NCBI RefSeq assembly: GCF_000426645.1
Contig: NZ_AUFT01000015.1
Span: 62,001 to 126,000, forward strand
Direction: 5' to 3'
Length of the DNA: 64,000 bases
Origin: Nakamurella lactea DSM 19367
Lineage (GTDB): Bacteria; Actinomycetota; Actinomycetes; Mycobacteriales; Nakamurellaceae
Shown here one piece after another: positions 44,037 through 55,436 of this stretch. Each line of letters begins with the position of its first letter. Position 1 is the stretch's first letter. The notes beneath the pieces were generated by a model that was not told the DNA's origin, made no database searches, and saw nothing but the letters and a program-made list of their open reading frames with translations. The translations under genes and the position numbers were made by a program.

Positions 44037-45398
44037 CTAGCGGGGCGCCGGGCGAGGTTCTGCCGCCGCCGGGCGATCGGCCACCCCGCTCCGAAGCCGT
44101 TCGAGCACCCGCTCCTGATGGGCATGGCCGACCGTTTCGTACCCGACGACGGTCACCGCGGGTGCCAGCGCCAGCAGCAACAGACAGATCGGCAGCGGCA
44201 CACCGGTGGTGGCCAGCAGCACCGCGAGTGCCAGCACGACGACGGTGCCGCCGAGCAGCAGCAGATGGAACCGGTCGAACTGTCCCACCAGGTAGGTGTA
44301 CAGCCCGTACAGCGCAACGGTGAACACGGCCACCGGGACCGCAACCGCCAGCACCGCAGCGCTGACGCCGACGTGCGCCTCGGCCGCCGCGGCCCCGCCC
44401 GCCGCCGCCTCGCCCGCGGCGGTTGGCTGCTCCATCTGCAGGGCGGCAACGTGCAGCCCGGCGCCGGTCGCGGCGATCGCCGCGAACACCAGGATCTGGC
44501 CATAGCCCCAGACGAAGCCCTTGCCGCGGGCCACCTGCAGCGCCTCCCCGGACGGCAGGGTGAAGTACGACCACCACATGCCCAGCGTCAGCCCGATCCC
44601 GGCCAGGCCCACCGACGCGACCTCCCAGGTCCAGCCGTGCTCGACCTCGATCACCGCGGACAGCGCGGCAGCGGCGCCGACGACGCCCTCACCGAGCGCG
44701 ATGATCGCCAGCGCGCTGTACCGGTCGGCGATGTGCTCGGCGTGCCACGGGGTCGGTTGCCGGCGTTCGGCGATCACCGGCCCGAGTCCCTCCACGATGT
44801 CCAGCGCCAGTGCGCACAGCAGCAGCGGGAGCACCGTGATGTCCAGGAATATCAGTGTTACCCAACCGATCTGGGCCGCCACGATGGCGACCACGTAGGT
44901 GAGGGCGGCCCGCCGGTTCGCCGGGCATTGTCGGGCGGCTCGCAGCCACTGGACGACCATCGCGATCCGCATCACCACGTAACCGATCACGATGCCGGTG
45001 ATGTTGAGATGCGCGCCGGCGACCAATGAGCTGAACAGCGGCGGAATGCCCAGCGCCAGAATCAGCACGCCGACCATCTGCACCATGGTGACGATCCGGT
45101 AGAGCCAGTCGTCGGTGTCGAAGGCGGAGGCGAACCAGGAGAAATTGATCCAGGCCCAGCAGGTGGCGAACATGGCGACCGCGAAGCCGATCAACCCGGC
45201 GCCGACGTGACCGGTGACGATGGTGTGCGCCAGCTCGTTGCCGGCGAACCCGAAGGCGACCACGAAGGTCAGGTCGAACAGCAGCTCGAGCGGCGTGGCC
45301 ACCCGGTGCTGCTCATCGGTGCGGCGACCGGACATCCGGATCAGCCGGTGCGTGCCGGCCGGCCGCGACGGCGCAACCGGTGGTGCTGTTTCAGGCAT
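44037..45398 (-). CDS. LtrA-family (low temperature requirement A) membrane protein
   Basis: 453 residues with about twelve hydrophobic segments. Family landmarks include ATPLELLFDLTFVVAFGFAGNELAH near residue 35, WAWINFSWFASAFDTDDWLYR and ERYSALAIIALGEG-like (RYSALAIIALGEGVVG). LtrA proteins are widespread membrane proteins whose transport role is undefined. A Gly/Ala-rich loop near residue 330 is unusual. It ends 56 bases from the thrS start and is divergent from the GNAT-like acyltransferase gene. Confidence 0.85.
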   Translation of the reverse strand: MPETAPPVAPSRPAGTHRLIRMSGRRTDEQHRVATPLELLFDLTFVVAFGFAGNELAHTIVTGHVGAGLIGFAVAMFATCWAWINFSWFASAFDTDDWLYRIVTMVQMVGVLILALGIPPLFSSLVAGAHLNITGIVIGYVVMRIAMVVQWLRAARQCPANRRAALTYVVAIVAAQIGWVTLIFLDITVLPLLLCALALDIVEGLGPVIAERRQPTPWHAEHIADRYSALAIIALGEGVVGAAAALSAVIEVEHGWTWEVASVGLAGIGLTLGMWWSYFTLPSGEALQVARGKGFVWGYGQILVFAAIAATGAGLHVAALQMEQPTAAGEAAAGGAAAAEAHVGVSAAVLAVAVPVAVFTVALYGLYTYLVGQFDRFHLLLLGGTVVVLALAVLLATTGVPLPICLLLLALAPAVTVVGYETVGHAHQERVLERLRSGVADRPAAAEPRPAPR

Positions 45399-45505
45399 CT
45401 GGTCATCTTGCCGGGATCGGGGAGGATTCGGCCGCGACTACCCGGCGGTTTCTCGCCCGATCAGCGACGGGCGGTCGGCGGACGGACGGATGACACACTG
45501 CTGAG

Positions 45506-46420
45506 GTGTCCGACCTACCGCTGCCCACCGGCACCGACCTGGCCGAACGGCTGGCCGAGCTGACCGTGCCGTACGACGCCATCGCCGCCGCGCTGTCCGT
45601 GGCCGACCGGCTGGACACCGACCGACGAGAGTTCCTGCGGGCGGCAGCTTCGAGGGTGCGGGACGGGATGGGAGCGGGGCTCGAGGACTTCGACCTGCCG
45701 CTGCCGCCGGCCGGCACCGAGTTCGGCCGGCTCGGCTACCTGATCTGCTACGCGGCGCTGCTCCCGTCGATCCGTGACCTGCATCGCCGGTTCGGCGTGC
45801 CCGACCGCATCGGACGGGCCACCCTCGCCGACCTCGGCCGCCAGGCCTACGTCTTCGGGAAGCGATACGGCACACCGGGTTTCGACAAGCAGAACTGGCT
45901 GACGCTGCACTTCACCGGCCGGCTTTACCAGCTTGGCAGACTGCAGTTCGAACGCTTCTCGGCGGGCGCGGATGTCGCCGCATCGGCCGGCGCCGCAGGC
46001 CTGTCCGTGCAGCAGGGCGATCCAGTGCTGTTCGTGCACATCCCCCGGTTCCTCGGTGGGCTCACACCGGCCGCCTGCGACGCGTCGATCCGGGCCGCGC
46101 GGGACTTCTTCGCCGCACATTTTCCCGACGAGCGGCATCCGATCGCCGTCTGTGCCTCCTGGCTGTTGGATCCGCAGCTGACCGGGTATCTGGACGAGCG
46201 GTCCAACATCGTGGCGTTCCAACGCCGGTTCACCCTCGCCGGCCCGCCACGGGTGGATGACGTCTCGGCGCTGGAATTCACCTTCGACGAGCCCGACCGT
46301 CCCCTCGACGAGCTGCCCAGGACGTCCCGCCTGGAACGCGCGATCGCCGACGTGCTCGCGGCCGGCGGGCATTGGCACAGCGCCACCGGCTGGTTCCGCT
46401 GGCAGCATCCCGGTAGCTGA
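45506..46420 (+). CDS. GNAT-like acyltransferase domain protein
   Basis: 304 residues from a GTG at 45506. The first 150 residues are helical. The second half shows LSVQQGDPVLFVHIPRFLGGLTPAACDASIRAARDFFAAHFP and VCASWLLDPQLTGYLDERSNIVAFQRRFTL. This matches the two-part N-acyltransferase (NAT_N / GNAT-like C) family found in actinobacteria and firmicutes. Substrate unknown. It stands upstream of a TetR/drug-exporter pair on the same strand, but a 73-base gap with operators separates them. Confidence 0.7.
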   Translation: MSDLPLPTGTDLAERLAELTVPYDAIAAALSVADRLDTDRREFLRAAASRVRDGMGAGLEDFDLPLPPAGTEFGRLGYLICYAALLPSIRDLHRRFGVPDRIGRATLADLGRQAYVFGKRYGTPGFDKQNWLTLHFTGRLYQLGRLQFERFSAGADVAASAGAAGLSVQQGDPVLFVHIPRFLGGLTPAACDASIRAARDFFAAHFPDERHPIAVCASWLLDPQLTGYLDERSNIVAFQRRFTLAGPPRVDDVSALEFTFDEPDRPLDELPRTSRLERAIADVLAAGGHWHSATGWFRWQHPGS

Positions 46421-46457
46421 GGCCCGTCGCTGTGCGCAGGGACACAGCGGAGAATAT

Positions 46458-46493
46458 TTGCACTCCAATCGCCAGAGTGCAAGACTGCACTTT

Positions 46494-46508
<15 letters not shown>
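46458..46508. promoter_or_regulatory. Paired inverted repeats, probable TetR operators
   Basis: Site 1 is TTGCACTC-N9-GAGTGCAA (46458-46482), perfect over eight bases. Site 2 is TGCACT-N11-AGTGCA (46486-46508), perfect over six and sharing the half-site TGCACT with site 1. They stand side by side and cover the start of the TetR gene. This is what is expected for cooperative autorepression of a TetR-exporter operon. Confidence 0.7.
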
Positions 46509-48940
<2,432 letters not shown>

Positions 48941-48950
48941 CGTCGGTCCG

Positions 48951-49421
48951 ATGAGCAGACTCGACGAGGTGGGCGAACGGGACGGCTGGCGGTGTTGGCT
49001 GTGCGACGAGCCCGTCGATCCGCAGAAGTCGGTGAACGATGCCCGCGGGCCGAGCGTCGACAGCCTCCAGTCCGATGCCAAGTCGCGCAAGGCGACCAAG
49101 GGCAGGGGCGGCGATCAGGATGCCGGCGAGCGGCTGGCGCATCGCGCCTGCAACACCCGCAAGGGTGCAGTGAAACCGGTGGTCCCGTGGCCGACACGGC
49201 TGTTCGTCTCCGATCCGGCGCCGCTGATCGCGGTGGCGGATCGGTTGGGCCGCAAGGGCGGACGCGAGGTGGTGGCCCGTTGCCCCAGCCGCGACGATGC
49301 CCGGCAGACCGCCGACTGGCTGGTCGACCGGTTCTCCCGACTGGCGCCGCAGCTCGACGTCGACACCGACATCACTCCCGGCGGCGGACAGTTCCTGGTG
49401 GCGCTGGTCGCTTCCCGGTAG
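48951..49421 (+). CDS. HNH-like zinc-finger protein of unknown role
   Basis: 156 residues. CWLCDEPVD (C-x2-C) near residue 15 and LAHRACNTRKG (H-x2-C-N-x2-K) near residue 63 resemble the two halves of an HNH nuclease finger. However, the usual central D/H-H motif is not evident; SDAKSRKATKGRGG occupies that place. The C-terminal half (EVVARCPSRDDARQTADWLVDRFSRLAPQL) looks like a separate small alpha/beta domain. It follows the drug exporter by ten bases. It could be a nuclease or a zinc-binding DNA protein; no function assigned. Confidence 0.65.
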   Translation: MSRLDEVGERDGWRCWLCDEPVDPQKSVNDARGPSVDSLQSDAKSRKATKGRGGDQDAGERLAHRACNTRKGAVKPVVPWPTRLFVSDPAPLIAVADRLGRKGGREVVARCPSRDDARQTADWLVDRFSRLAPQLDVDTDITPGGGQFLVALVASR

Positions 49422-49526
49422 CCGCCGGCCGGCCGGTGTCGCTGCCGCCGACTGTCGGTGGACCCGGTCAGACTGACAGGGCCGATGGTAGGAACACACC
49501 GAACGAACCGTGAAGGGATCCCAGCG

Positions 49527-50384
49527 ATGCCGCGTACCAACCCCGGGCTGACGGACGAGCAGGTTGCGAAGCTCCGGACCGCCGCCGCCGGCCCCCGGAA
49601 GCCACGGGTGACGTTGCTGGACACCCAGTTCGGGGCCGACGCCACCGGGCAGGTGGTCACGGTCGGCGACCCGGCCACCGACGGCGACGACTTCATCACC
49701 GTCCGGGTCAGGATCGGCGGCGTCGCCGACACCCTCACCTTCGGCCCTGGCGAACTCGCGGTGCCGACCCGGGCGGGCAAGGCCGCCCCGAAGGCCAAGC
49801 GGGTCCCCCCGACGGCGCCGACCAGGCAGCCGGCGGCACCGAAGCCGACCGTTGCCGCACCGACCCCGGCCACGCCCGCACCGGCCGCTACCGCACCGGC
49901 CGCCACCACCCGGCCCCCGGCGTCTGCCACCCAGCCCCCGGCGACTGCCACCCAGCCGGCGGCCGCCGGCGTCCCGACCGGATCGACGACCCGGCCCACC
50001 CGGCAAGCCGTCCGTCAGCCGAAAGCCGTTGCTGCACCGTCGGTCCCGGCTGCTGCTCGTCCGCAGCGTTCAGCGGCCGCCCGGCGACGCGCACCCGCCC
50101 AGGTCACCGTCACGGTGACCTCGTCCGGGCATTCCTGGACGATGGCGGCAACCCGCGGCGGCCGGTCGCTGGTCAAATCGGCGCCGGTTCCTGCCGGCGT
50201 GATCACGGCGGCCGTCGAGCTGTTCGACGACGCCGCGCTGCGCGAGGCGGTCGCCGAGATCAACGATGTGGCGCTGAGCGAGGCTCAGGAGCGCGCCGAC
50301 CAACTGCGCGAGGAACTGGCGAAGGTCGAATCCCTGCTCAAGTCGCACCAGCGGCCCGCGCGGCAGCCAGGTCGGCGTTCTTGA
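49527..50384 (+). CDS. Two-domain protein with long Pro/Ala linker (DUF6319-like)
   Basis: 285 residues from the ATG at 49527 with an AAGGGA ribosome site. Residues 1-80 form a small beta-rich domain (KPRVTLLDTQFGADATGQVVTVGDP...FITVRVRIGGVADTLTFGPGEL). Residues about 85-195 are Pro/Ala/Thr/Arg-rich and disordered. The C-terminal domain (VTVTVTSSGHSWTMAATRGGR...VPAGVITAAVELFDD) ends in a coiled coil (EAQERADQLREELAKVESLL). This fits my memory of the actinobacterial DUF6319 family, whose function is unknown. The basic linker suggests nucleic-acid or envelope contact. Confidence 0.6.
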   Translation: MPRTNPGLTDEQVAKLRTAAAGPRKPRVTLLDTQFGADATGQVVTVGDPATDGDDFITVRVRIGGVADTLTFGPGELAVPTRAGKAAPKAKRVPPTAPTRQPAAPKPTVAAPTPATPAPAATAPAATTRPPASATQPPATATQPAAAGVPTGSTTRPTRQAVRQPKAVAAPSVPAAARPQRSAAARRRAPAQVTVTVTSSGHSWTMAATRGGRSLVKSAPVPAGVITAAVELFDDAALREAVAEINDVALSEAQERADQLREELAKVESLLKSHQRPARQPGRRS

Positions 50385-50426
50385 CGCCGACGCCTGACCT
50401 CACCGCTTGACGTGACCAGTCACCGC

Positions 50427-50457
50427 TTGACCCTCACATCGTGTGAGGCTGCATCGT
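50427..50457 (+). promoter_or_regulatory. MerR-type promoter with 19-bp spacer and dyad operator
   Basis: A TTGACC -35 box (50427-50432) and a CATCGT -10 box (50452-50457) are separated by 19 bases, the over-long spacer typical of MerR-controlled promoters. The perfect dyad CCTCACA-TCG-TGTGAGG (50432-50448) lies between them. Transcription would begin about seven bases on, at or next to the ATG at 50465, so the message is probably leaderless. TCACCGCTTGAC also occurs 21 bases upstream as a direct repeat. Confidence 0.75.
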
Positions 50458-50464
50458 GGTCGGT

Positions 50465-51244
50465 ATGACGACGACGGAATTCACCGTTGGTGCCCTGGCG
50501 GAGCTGTCCGGAGTGTCGGTCCGGCGGCTGCACCACTACGACGAGATCGGGCTGCTGGTGCCAACGGCCCGCAGCTCGGCCGGCTATCGGCTCTATTCGC
50601 CGGACGATCTGCAGCGCCTGCAGCGGATCCTGTTCTACCGGGAGCTGGGATTCGAACTGGCGGCGATCGCCACCATCCTGTCCGATCCAGCCACCACTGC
50701 GGAGGAACACCTGCAGCGCCAGCACGGGCTACTGACCGAGTCAATCGCCCGCCGCAGGGCCATGCTGGCGCTGATCGAGCGGGAGCTGTCCGCCCGCAGG
50801 ATGGGGATCTCGTTGACCGCGCAGGAACGCCTCGAGGTGTTCGGCGGCACCCGGCTCGAGGACCATGCGGATCGCGCGGAACAGCAGTGGGGCGGCGACA
50901 GCGAGCAGTGGTCGCAGCGGCAGCAGCGCACCGCGCGGTACACCAAGCAGGATTGGCTTGCGCTGCGTTCCGAGCAGGCTGACATCCATCAGCGGCTGCT
51001 GGACGCGATGTGCGCCGGCATCCCGCCCGACGACAGCACGGTCACCGATCTGGCCGAGGAGCATCGGCGGCACCTGGAACGCTGGCACCACGACTGCGAC
51101 TATTCGGTGCACCGCCGGCTCGCAGAGGCCTACCGCAACAACGAGCGAATCGGCCGCAACTTCGACGATATGGCGCCGGGGCTGTCCCGGTATATCCACG
51201 ATGCGATCGTCGCCAACTGTGAGCTGAGGCGACCAAAGATCTGA
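50465..51244 (+). CDS. MerR-family regulator, TipA-like
   Basis: 259 residues from the ATG at 50465. The MerR HTH is exact (FTVGALAELSGVSVRRLHHYDEIGLLVPTARSSAGYRLYSPDDLQRLQRI). The dimerisation coiled coil follows. A C-terminal TipAS-like domain (WGGDSEQWSQ...WLALRSEQADIHQRLLDAM...FDDMAPGLSRYIHDAI) is of the kind that binds cationic or thiopeptide antibiotics in Streptomyces. It is probably an autoactivator acting on the dyad between its own promoter boxes. No other target gene is adjacent on the same strand except the downstream PLP enzyme. Confidence 0.88.
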   Translation: MTTTEFTVGALAELSGVSVRRLHHYDEIGLLVPTARSSAGYRLYSPDDLQRLQRILFYRELGFELAAIATILSDPATTAEEHLQRQHGLLTESIARRRAMLALIERELSARRMGISLTAQERLEVFGGTRLEDHADRAEQQWGGDSEQWSQRQQRTARYTKQDWLALRSEQADIHQRLLDAMCAGIPPDDSTVTDLAEEHRRHLERWHHDCDYSVHRRLAEAYRNNERIGRNFDDMAPGLSRYIHDAIVANCELRRPKI

Positions 51245-51367
51245 ACGGCGCTGCCGCGACCGTTGGATGCCACGTTCTGCCCCGGCAATCTACCCATTTG
51301 GCCGATTCCGGCCCACACTGTCAGTGAACAGTTCCTCCGATCCTTCGAGGGGTGGGCATCGTCAGCC

Positions 51368-53155
51368 ATGGTCGACAGCGTCGTCAACCGATCCGGCAGC
51401 GCAACCGGGACCGAACGCGAGACCGACCCCGAGCCGCCGATCATCAAGCGGATCCGGGAAGCGGTGATCGGCGACGACCAGCCGATGTGGGGCCCGTACG
51501 GTCCCCGGCGGGTGACGTACGCCGACTACACCGCGTCCGGCCGCAGTCTGACCTTCATCGAGGACTTCATCCGAGCCGAGGTACTCCCCCGGTACGCCAA
51601 TACACACACCGAGTCGAGTGGGACCGGCCTGCAGACCACCAGGCTGCGGGAGGACGCCCGACGGATCATCCGGGACGCGCTCGGCGGTGACGACGAGGTC
51701 GGCGTCATCTTCTGCGGGTCCGGCTCGACCGGGGCGATCGACAAGATGGTCGGCATTCTCGGGCTGCGGATCCCGTCGGCTCTCGAGGATCGGCACCGGC
51801 TGAGCCGGCACATCGCGCCGCAGGAACGGCCGGTGGTCTTCATCGGCCCGTTCGAGCACCACTCCAACGAACTGCCTTGGCGGGAGTCGATCGCCGACGT
51901 GGTGACGATCGGCGAGGACGCCGACGGCCGGATCGACATCGACGCGCTGGAACGCGAACTCGACGCCTACGCCGATCGGCCGCTGTTGATCGGGTCCTTC
52001 TCGGCGGCCTCCAACGTGACCGGCATCGTGTCGGACACCTCCCGGATCTCGTCGGTGCTGCACGCGCACGGGGCACTGTCGCTGTGGGACTGCGCGGCTG
52101 CCGCGCCGTACACCAGGATCCGGATGGGGCGGCCCGGCGGCGACGACGAACACGGGCCGGGCGACTACAAGGACGCGGTGTTCATCTCGCCGCACAAGTT
52201 CATCGGCGGGCCGGGGACACCCGGGGTGTTGGCGGTGCGCACAGAGCTGCTGAGCCAACGGGTTCCGGTGGTGCCCGGTGGGGGCACGGTGATGTTCGTC
52301 AACTCCGACGAGCATCGATATGTCCAGGACCGGGTGCATCGGGAGGAGGGCGGAACCCCGGCGATCATCGAATCGATCCGCGCCGGACTGGTGTTCCAAC
52401 TGCAGCAGGCTGTCGGGATCGAGCGGATCCGGGAACGCGAGGCCGGCTTCCTGGCCAGGGCCGTCACTTCGTGGAAAGAGCACCCGAACATCAACATTCT
52501 CGGAAACCTGGACGCCGAAAGGCTTTCCATCGTGTCCTTCACCGTCCGCAGTCCGGGCGGCCGGTTCCTGCACCACAACCTGGTGGTGGCGCTGCTCAAC
52601 GACGTGTTCGGCATCCAAGCCCGCGGCGGCTGCTCCTGCGCGGGTCCGTACGGACATCGGCTGCTGGGCATCGACCTGGCGCAGTCACACGAGTTCGAGG
52701 ACGAGATCGTCGGCGGCTGCGAGGGAATCAAGCCCGGCTGGGTGCGGGTCAACTTCAACTATTTCCTGTCGGAGGCGGTGTTCGACTACATCGTGCAGGC
52801 GGTCGAGCTGATCGCCGACGAGGGCTGGCGGCTGGCCGGCGACTACCTGTTCGATCCGACCAGCGGGCTCTGGCGGCACCGGAACGGACCTGTGGAGCCG
52901 CCGCTGCGACTGGCACAACTCGGCTACGACACCGAAGGCCGCCTCAGCTATCCCCGTCACTCGGACCGGGCCACCGAATCCGCGCTCGCCAGCTATCTGC
53001 TGCAGGCCCGGCACCTGTTCGACCGGCAGGTCGCGCCGGCCGAGGACGAGCCGCTCGGCGCCCGGGTGTCGGCCAGCTTCGAACACCTGCGCTGGTTCGA
53101 GTTGTCCGGCCGCTCGCTGGCCGACGACGAGGAGCCAGCCCCCGGCAACCGGTGA
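51368..53155 (+). CDS. Class V aminotransferase-fold PLP enzyme (cysteine desulfurase-like)
   Basis: 595 residues from the ATG at 51368, much longer than IscS (about 400). The PLP lysine is in FISPHKFIGGPGTPGVL. Cofactor contacts include FCGSGSTGAIDK, GPFEHHSNELPWRE and SAASNVTGIVSD. A cysteine-rich loop IQARGGCSCAGPYGHRLLG resembles the persulfide-carrying loop of NifS/SufS enzymes. The extra C-terminal 100 residues are hydrophilic. No Fe-S assembly genes are nearby, so a stand-alone desulfurase or isopenicillin-epimerase-like activity is equally possible. Annotated by fold only. Confidence 0.82.
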   Translation: MVDSVVNRSGSATGTERETDPEPPIIKRIREAVIGDDQPMWGPYGPRRVTYADYTASGRSLTFIEDFIRAEVLPRYANTHTESSGTGLQTTRLREDARRIIRDALGGDDEVGVIFCGSGSTGAIDKMVGILGLRIPSALEDRHRLSRHIAPQERPVVFIGPFEHHSNELPWRESIADVVTIGEDADGRIDIDALERELDAYADRPLLIGSFSAASNVTGIVSDTSRISSVLHAHGALSLWDCAAAAPYTRIRMGRPGGDDEHGPGDYKDAVFISPHKFIGGPGTPGVLAVRTELLSQRVPVVPGGGTVMFVNSDEHRYVQDRVHREEGGTPAIIESIRAGLVFQLQQAVGIERIREREAGFLARAVTSWKEHPNINILGNLDAERLSIVSFTVRSPGGRFLHHNLVVALLNDVFGIQARGGCSCAGPYGHRLLGIDLAQSHEFEDEIVGGCEGIKPGWVRVNFNYFLSEAVFDYIVQAVELIADEGWRLAGDYLFDPTSGLWRHRNGPVEPPLRLAQLGYDTEGRLSYPRHSDRATESALASYLLQARHLFDRQVAPAEDEPLGARVSASFEHLRWFELSGRSLADDEEPAPGNR

Positions 53156-53186
53156 GCGTGGGAGCCCGGGATCCCTTCCGACCCGA

Positions 53187-53213
53187 TGTCGATCCGGGCC
53201 ACCACCGTTCGTG
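53187..53213 (+). promoter_or_regulatory. Candidate ECF42-type promoter upstream of the first sigma module
   Basis: TGTCGA (53187-53192) followed after 17 bases by CGTG (53210-53213) lies about 50 bases before the reductase gene that opens this module. A second TGTCGA is at 53218-53223. TGTCGA is the -35 element I recall for ECF42 sigma factors. The -10 match here is imperfect. Confidence 0.35.
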
Positions 53214-53264
53214 TAGGTGTCGACGGCCGCGAAACGGTGGCCTCCTTGACGGAAGGAATTCGGC

Positions 53265-53849
53265 ATGCGCACGATCAGCGTCACCATGAACCTCACCCTG
53301 GACGGAGTCGTCCAGGGGCCGGGCCGCGCCGACGAGGACACTCGCGGCGGGTTCCGGTACGGCGGCTGGGGCGGGCGGTATCAGGACGAGGTGATGGCCA
53401 GCGAGATGTCCGACGGCATGGGCCGCCCCGGCTCGATGCTGTTCGGTCGCCGCACCTGGCAGGATTTCATCACGGCCTGGGCGGGCCGGCAGGACCCGAA
53501 CCCGTTCACCGGATACCTGAACGCCGTCACCAAGTATGTCGCGTCGAGCACGCTCCGGGACAGCGACGCCTGGCAGAACTCGATCCTGCTGCCGGGTGAC
53601 GCGGTCGAATCGGTGGCCGCCCTGAAGGCGAGTCCGGGCGACGACCTGGCGATCGTCGGGAGCGCATCGATGGTCCGCAGTCTGCACGCCGCGGGCCTGA
53701 TCGATCGGTACACCCTGCTGATCCATCCGCTGACCCTGGGCGCCGGCGCGGGTATGTTCGACGACCGGGCGCCGCTCACCGAATTCACCTTGACCCACAG
53801 CGTCACCACCACCAAGGGCGTCCTGATCGCCCAGTACGACCGCCGTTGA
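53265..53849 (+). CDS. Dihydrofolate reductase-like (RibD C-terminal domain) protein, copy 1
   Basis: 194 residues with an AAGGA ribosome site. It starts MRTISVTMNLTLDGVVQGPG, the usual opening of the YyaP/RibD-C family. LFGRRTWQDF, TKYVASSTL, DLAIVGSASMVRSL and the terminal THSVTTTKGVLIAQYDR follow. It is probably an NADPH-dependent reductase of undefined substrate, not folate metabolism. Nine bases separate it from the DGPF gene and 33 more bases separate that from the sigma gene, forming one operon. Such reductases often travel with ECF-DGPF modules. Confidence 0.85.
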   Translation: MRTISVTMNLTLDGVVQGPGRADEDTRGGFRYGGWGGRYQDEVMASEMSDGMGRPGSMLFGRRTWQDFITAWAGRQDPNPFTGYLNAVTKYVASSTLRDSDAWQNSILLPGDAVESVAALKASPGDDLAIVGSASMVRSLHAAGLIDRYTLLIHPLTLGAGAGMFDDRAPLTEFTLTHSVTTTKGVLIAQYDRR

Positions 53850-53858
53850 AGGAGCACC

Positions 53859-54203
53859 GTGCCGAACTATCTGCTCGCCATCCAGCAGCCCGACGGCCCG
53901 GCGCCGGACCAACAGACGATGTCCCGGATCGTCTCCGAACTCCGTGCGCTCAACCAGGAGTTGCGGGACAGCGGCTCGTGGGTCTTCACCGGTGGCCTGC
54001 TGCCGGCGGACACCGCGACCGTGGTCCGGCCGGACGCGATGATCACCGACGGTCCGTACGCCGAGGGCAAGGAGCACATCGGCGGGATCTGGGTGATCAC
54101 TGCACCGGATCTCGACGTGGCGTTGGGCTGGGCCCGTAAGGCCGCGGCCGCAACGACTCTGCCGATCGAGGTCCGACCGTTCCGGGACGCCGAGCCGTTC
54201 TGA
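53859..54203 (+). CDS. YCII/DGPF-domain protein, copy 1
   Basis: 114 residues from a GTG at 53859. A YCII-like ferredoxin fold begins PNYLLAIQQPDGP. The family motif is present as DGPY (MITDGPYAEGKEHIGGIWVI) instead of the canonical DGPF. Proteins of this type are regularly encoded next to ECF42 sigma factors and are thought to belong to the same signalling unit. It lies 33 bases upstream of such a sigma gene. Confidence 0.85.
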   Translation: MPNYLLAIQQPDGPAPDQQTMSRIVSELRALNQELRDSGSWVFTGGLLPADTATVVRPDAMITDGPYAEGKEHIGGIWVITAPDLDVALGWARKAAAATTLPIEVRPFRDAEPF

Positions 54204-54236
54204 CCGCGAGCGGGCCGGGATGACGGGGATGACGGG

Positions 54237-55436
54237 ATGACGGCGGACGAGATCGCCGCGGTCTTCCGCGCCGAGTACGGCCGGGCGGTCTCGGTGCTGA
54301 TCCGTCAGCTCGGCGACATCGGCCTGGCCGAGGACGTGGTCGCGGACGCGTTCGCCGCCGCCGTCCAGCGGTGGCCGGAGCAGGGCCGGCCGGCCAGCCC
54401 GGCAGGCTGGATCATCCGCACCGCCCGCAATCGCGCGATCGATCATCTGCGCCGGGAGTCGGTGCGGGAACGCAAGTATGCCGACCTGACCCGCCTCGAT
54501 GAGCCGGCCGGCCCGATCGAGGAGGATGCCGTGCCGGACGAGCGGTTGCGGCTGATCTTCACCTGCTGCCATCCCGCGCTGAACCGGCCGGCGCAGGTCG
54601 CGCTCACCCTGCGGCTGCTCGGCGGGCTCAGCACCCCGGAGATCGCCCGCGCGTTCCTGGTTCCCGAGACGACCATGGCGCAGCGGATCGTCAGGGCAAA
54701 GGCCAAGATCGCCGGCGCCCACATCCCCTACCGGGTGCCCGACCAGGCGGAACTGCCGGACAGGTTGGACGCAGTGCTCGCGGTGGTCTATCTGATCTAC
54801 AACGAGGGGTACACCGTCACCGCCGGTGACGATCTCGGCCGCGACGATCTGGCCACCGAGGCGATCCGGCTCGCCCGGATGCTGGTGCAACTGATGCCGG
54901 ACGAGCCCGAGGCTGCCGGCCTGCTGGCACTGATGCTGCTCGGCCAGGGCCGCCGGCGCGCCCGGACCGACCGGGGCGGCGCGTTGGTACGGCTGGCCGA
55001 TCAGGACCGTTCCCGGTGGGACGCGGACCTGATCCAGGAAGGCCGCTCGATCGTCCGCGAGTGCTTGCGCCGCAACCGACCCGGCCGCTACCAGCTGCAG
55101 GCCGCGATCAACGCCGTGCACACCGATCCGGTGACCGACTGGGCGCAGGTGCTCGCGCTCTACGACCGGCTGACGAGGCTCGATCCTGGGCCGGTGGTGG
55201 CCCTGAACCGGGCGGTGGCCGTCGCCGAGGTCGAGGGTGCCGCGTCAGCCCTGGCACTGGTGGACGGCATCGCCGGGCTCGATCGCTTTCACGTCTTCCA
55301 CGCCGTACGGGCCGATCTGTTGAGTCGGCTCGGTCGCCCGGGCCAAGCCCGCGCGGCCTACGACCGGGCGATCGAACTCACCGCGAACCAGGTGGAGCGG
55401 ACGTACCTGGATCAGCGTCGGTCGGAGTTGCCGTGA
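54237..55436 (+). CDS. ECF42-group RNA polymerase sigma factor, copy 1
   Basis: 399 residues, about double an ordinary ECF sigma factor. Sigma region 2 lies in residues 1-75 ([42 protein letters not shown]). Region 4 reads [38 protein letters not shown]6596 and TPR-like C-terminal extension of over 200 residues follows ([50 protein letters not shown]). Such factors have no anti-sigma partner; the extension is needed for activity. Its last 59 bases overlap a second ECF42 gene on the opposite strand. Confidence 0.9.
   Translation: MTADEIAAVFRAEYGRAVSVLIRQLGDIGLAEDVVADAFAAAVQRWPEQGRPASPAGWIIRTARNRAIDHLRRESVRERKYADLTRLDEPAGPIEEDAVPDERLRLIFTCCHPALNRPAQVALTLRLLGGLSTPEIARAFLVPETTMAQRIVRAKAKIAGAHIPYRVPDQAELPDRLDAVLAVVYLIYNEGYTVTAGDDLGRDDLATEAIRLARMLVQLMPDEPEAAGLLALMLLGQGRRRARTDRGGALVRLADQDRSRWDADLIQEGRSIVRECLRRNRPGRYQLQAAINAVHTDPVTDWAQVLALYDRLTRLDPGPVVALNRAVAVAEVEGAASALALVDGIAGLDRFHVFHAVRADLLSRLGRPGQARAAYDRAIELTANQVERTYLDQRRSELP

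Noticed and set aside
44118..45029. 303-codon plus-strand frame with histidine-rich stretches that looked metal-binding
   Set aside because: It is the antisense of ltrA transmembrane segments.
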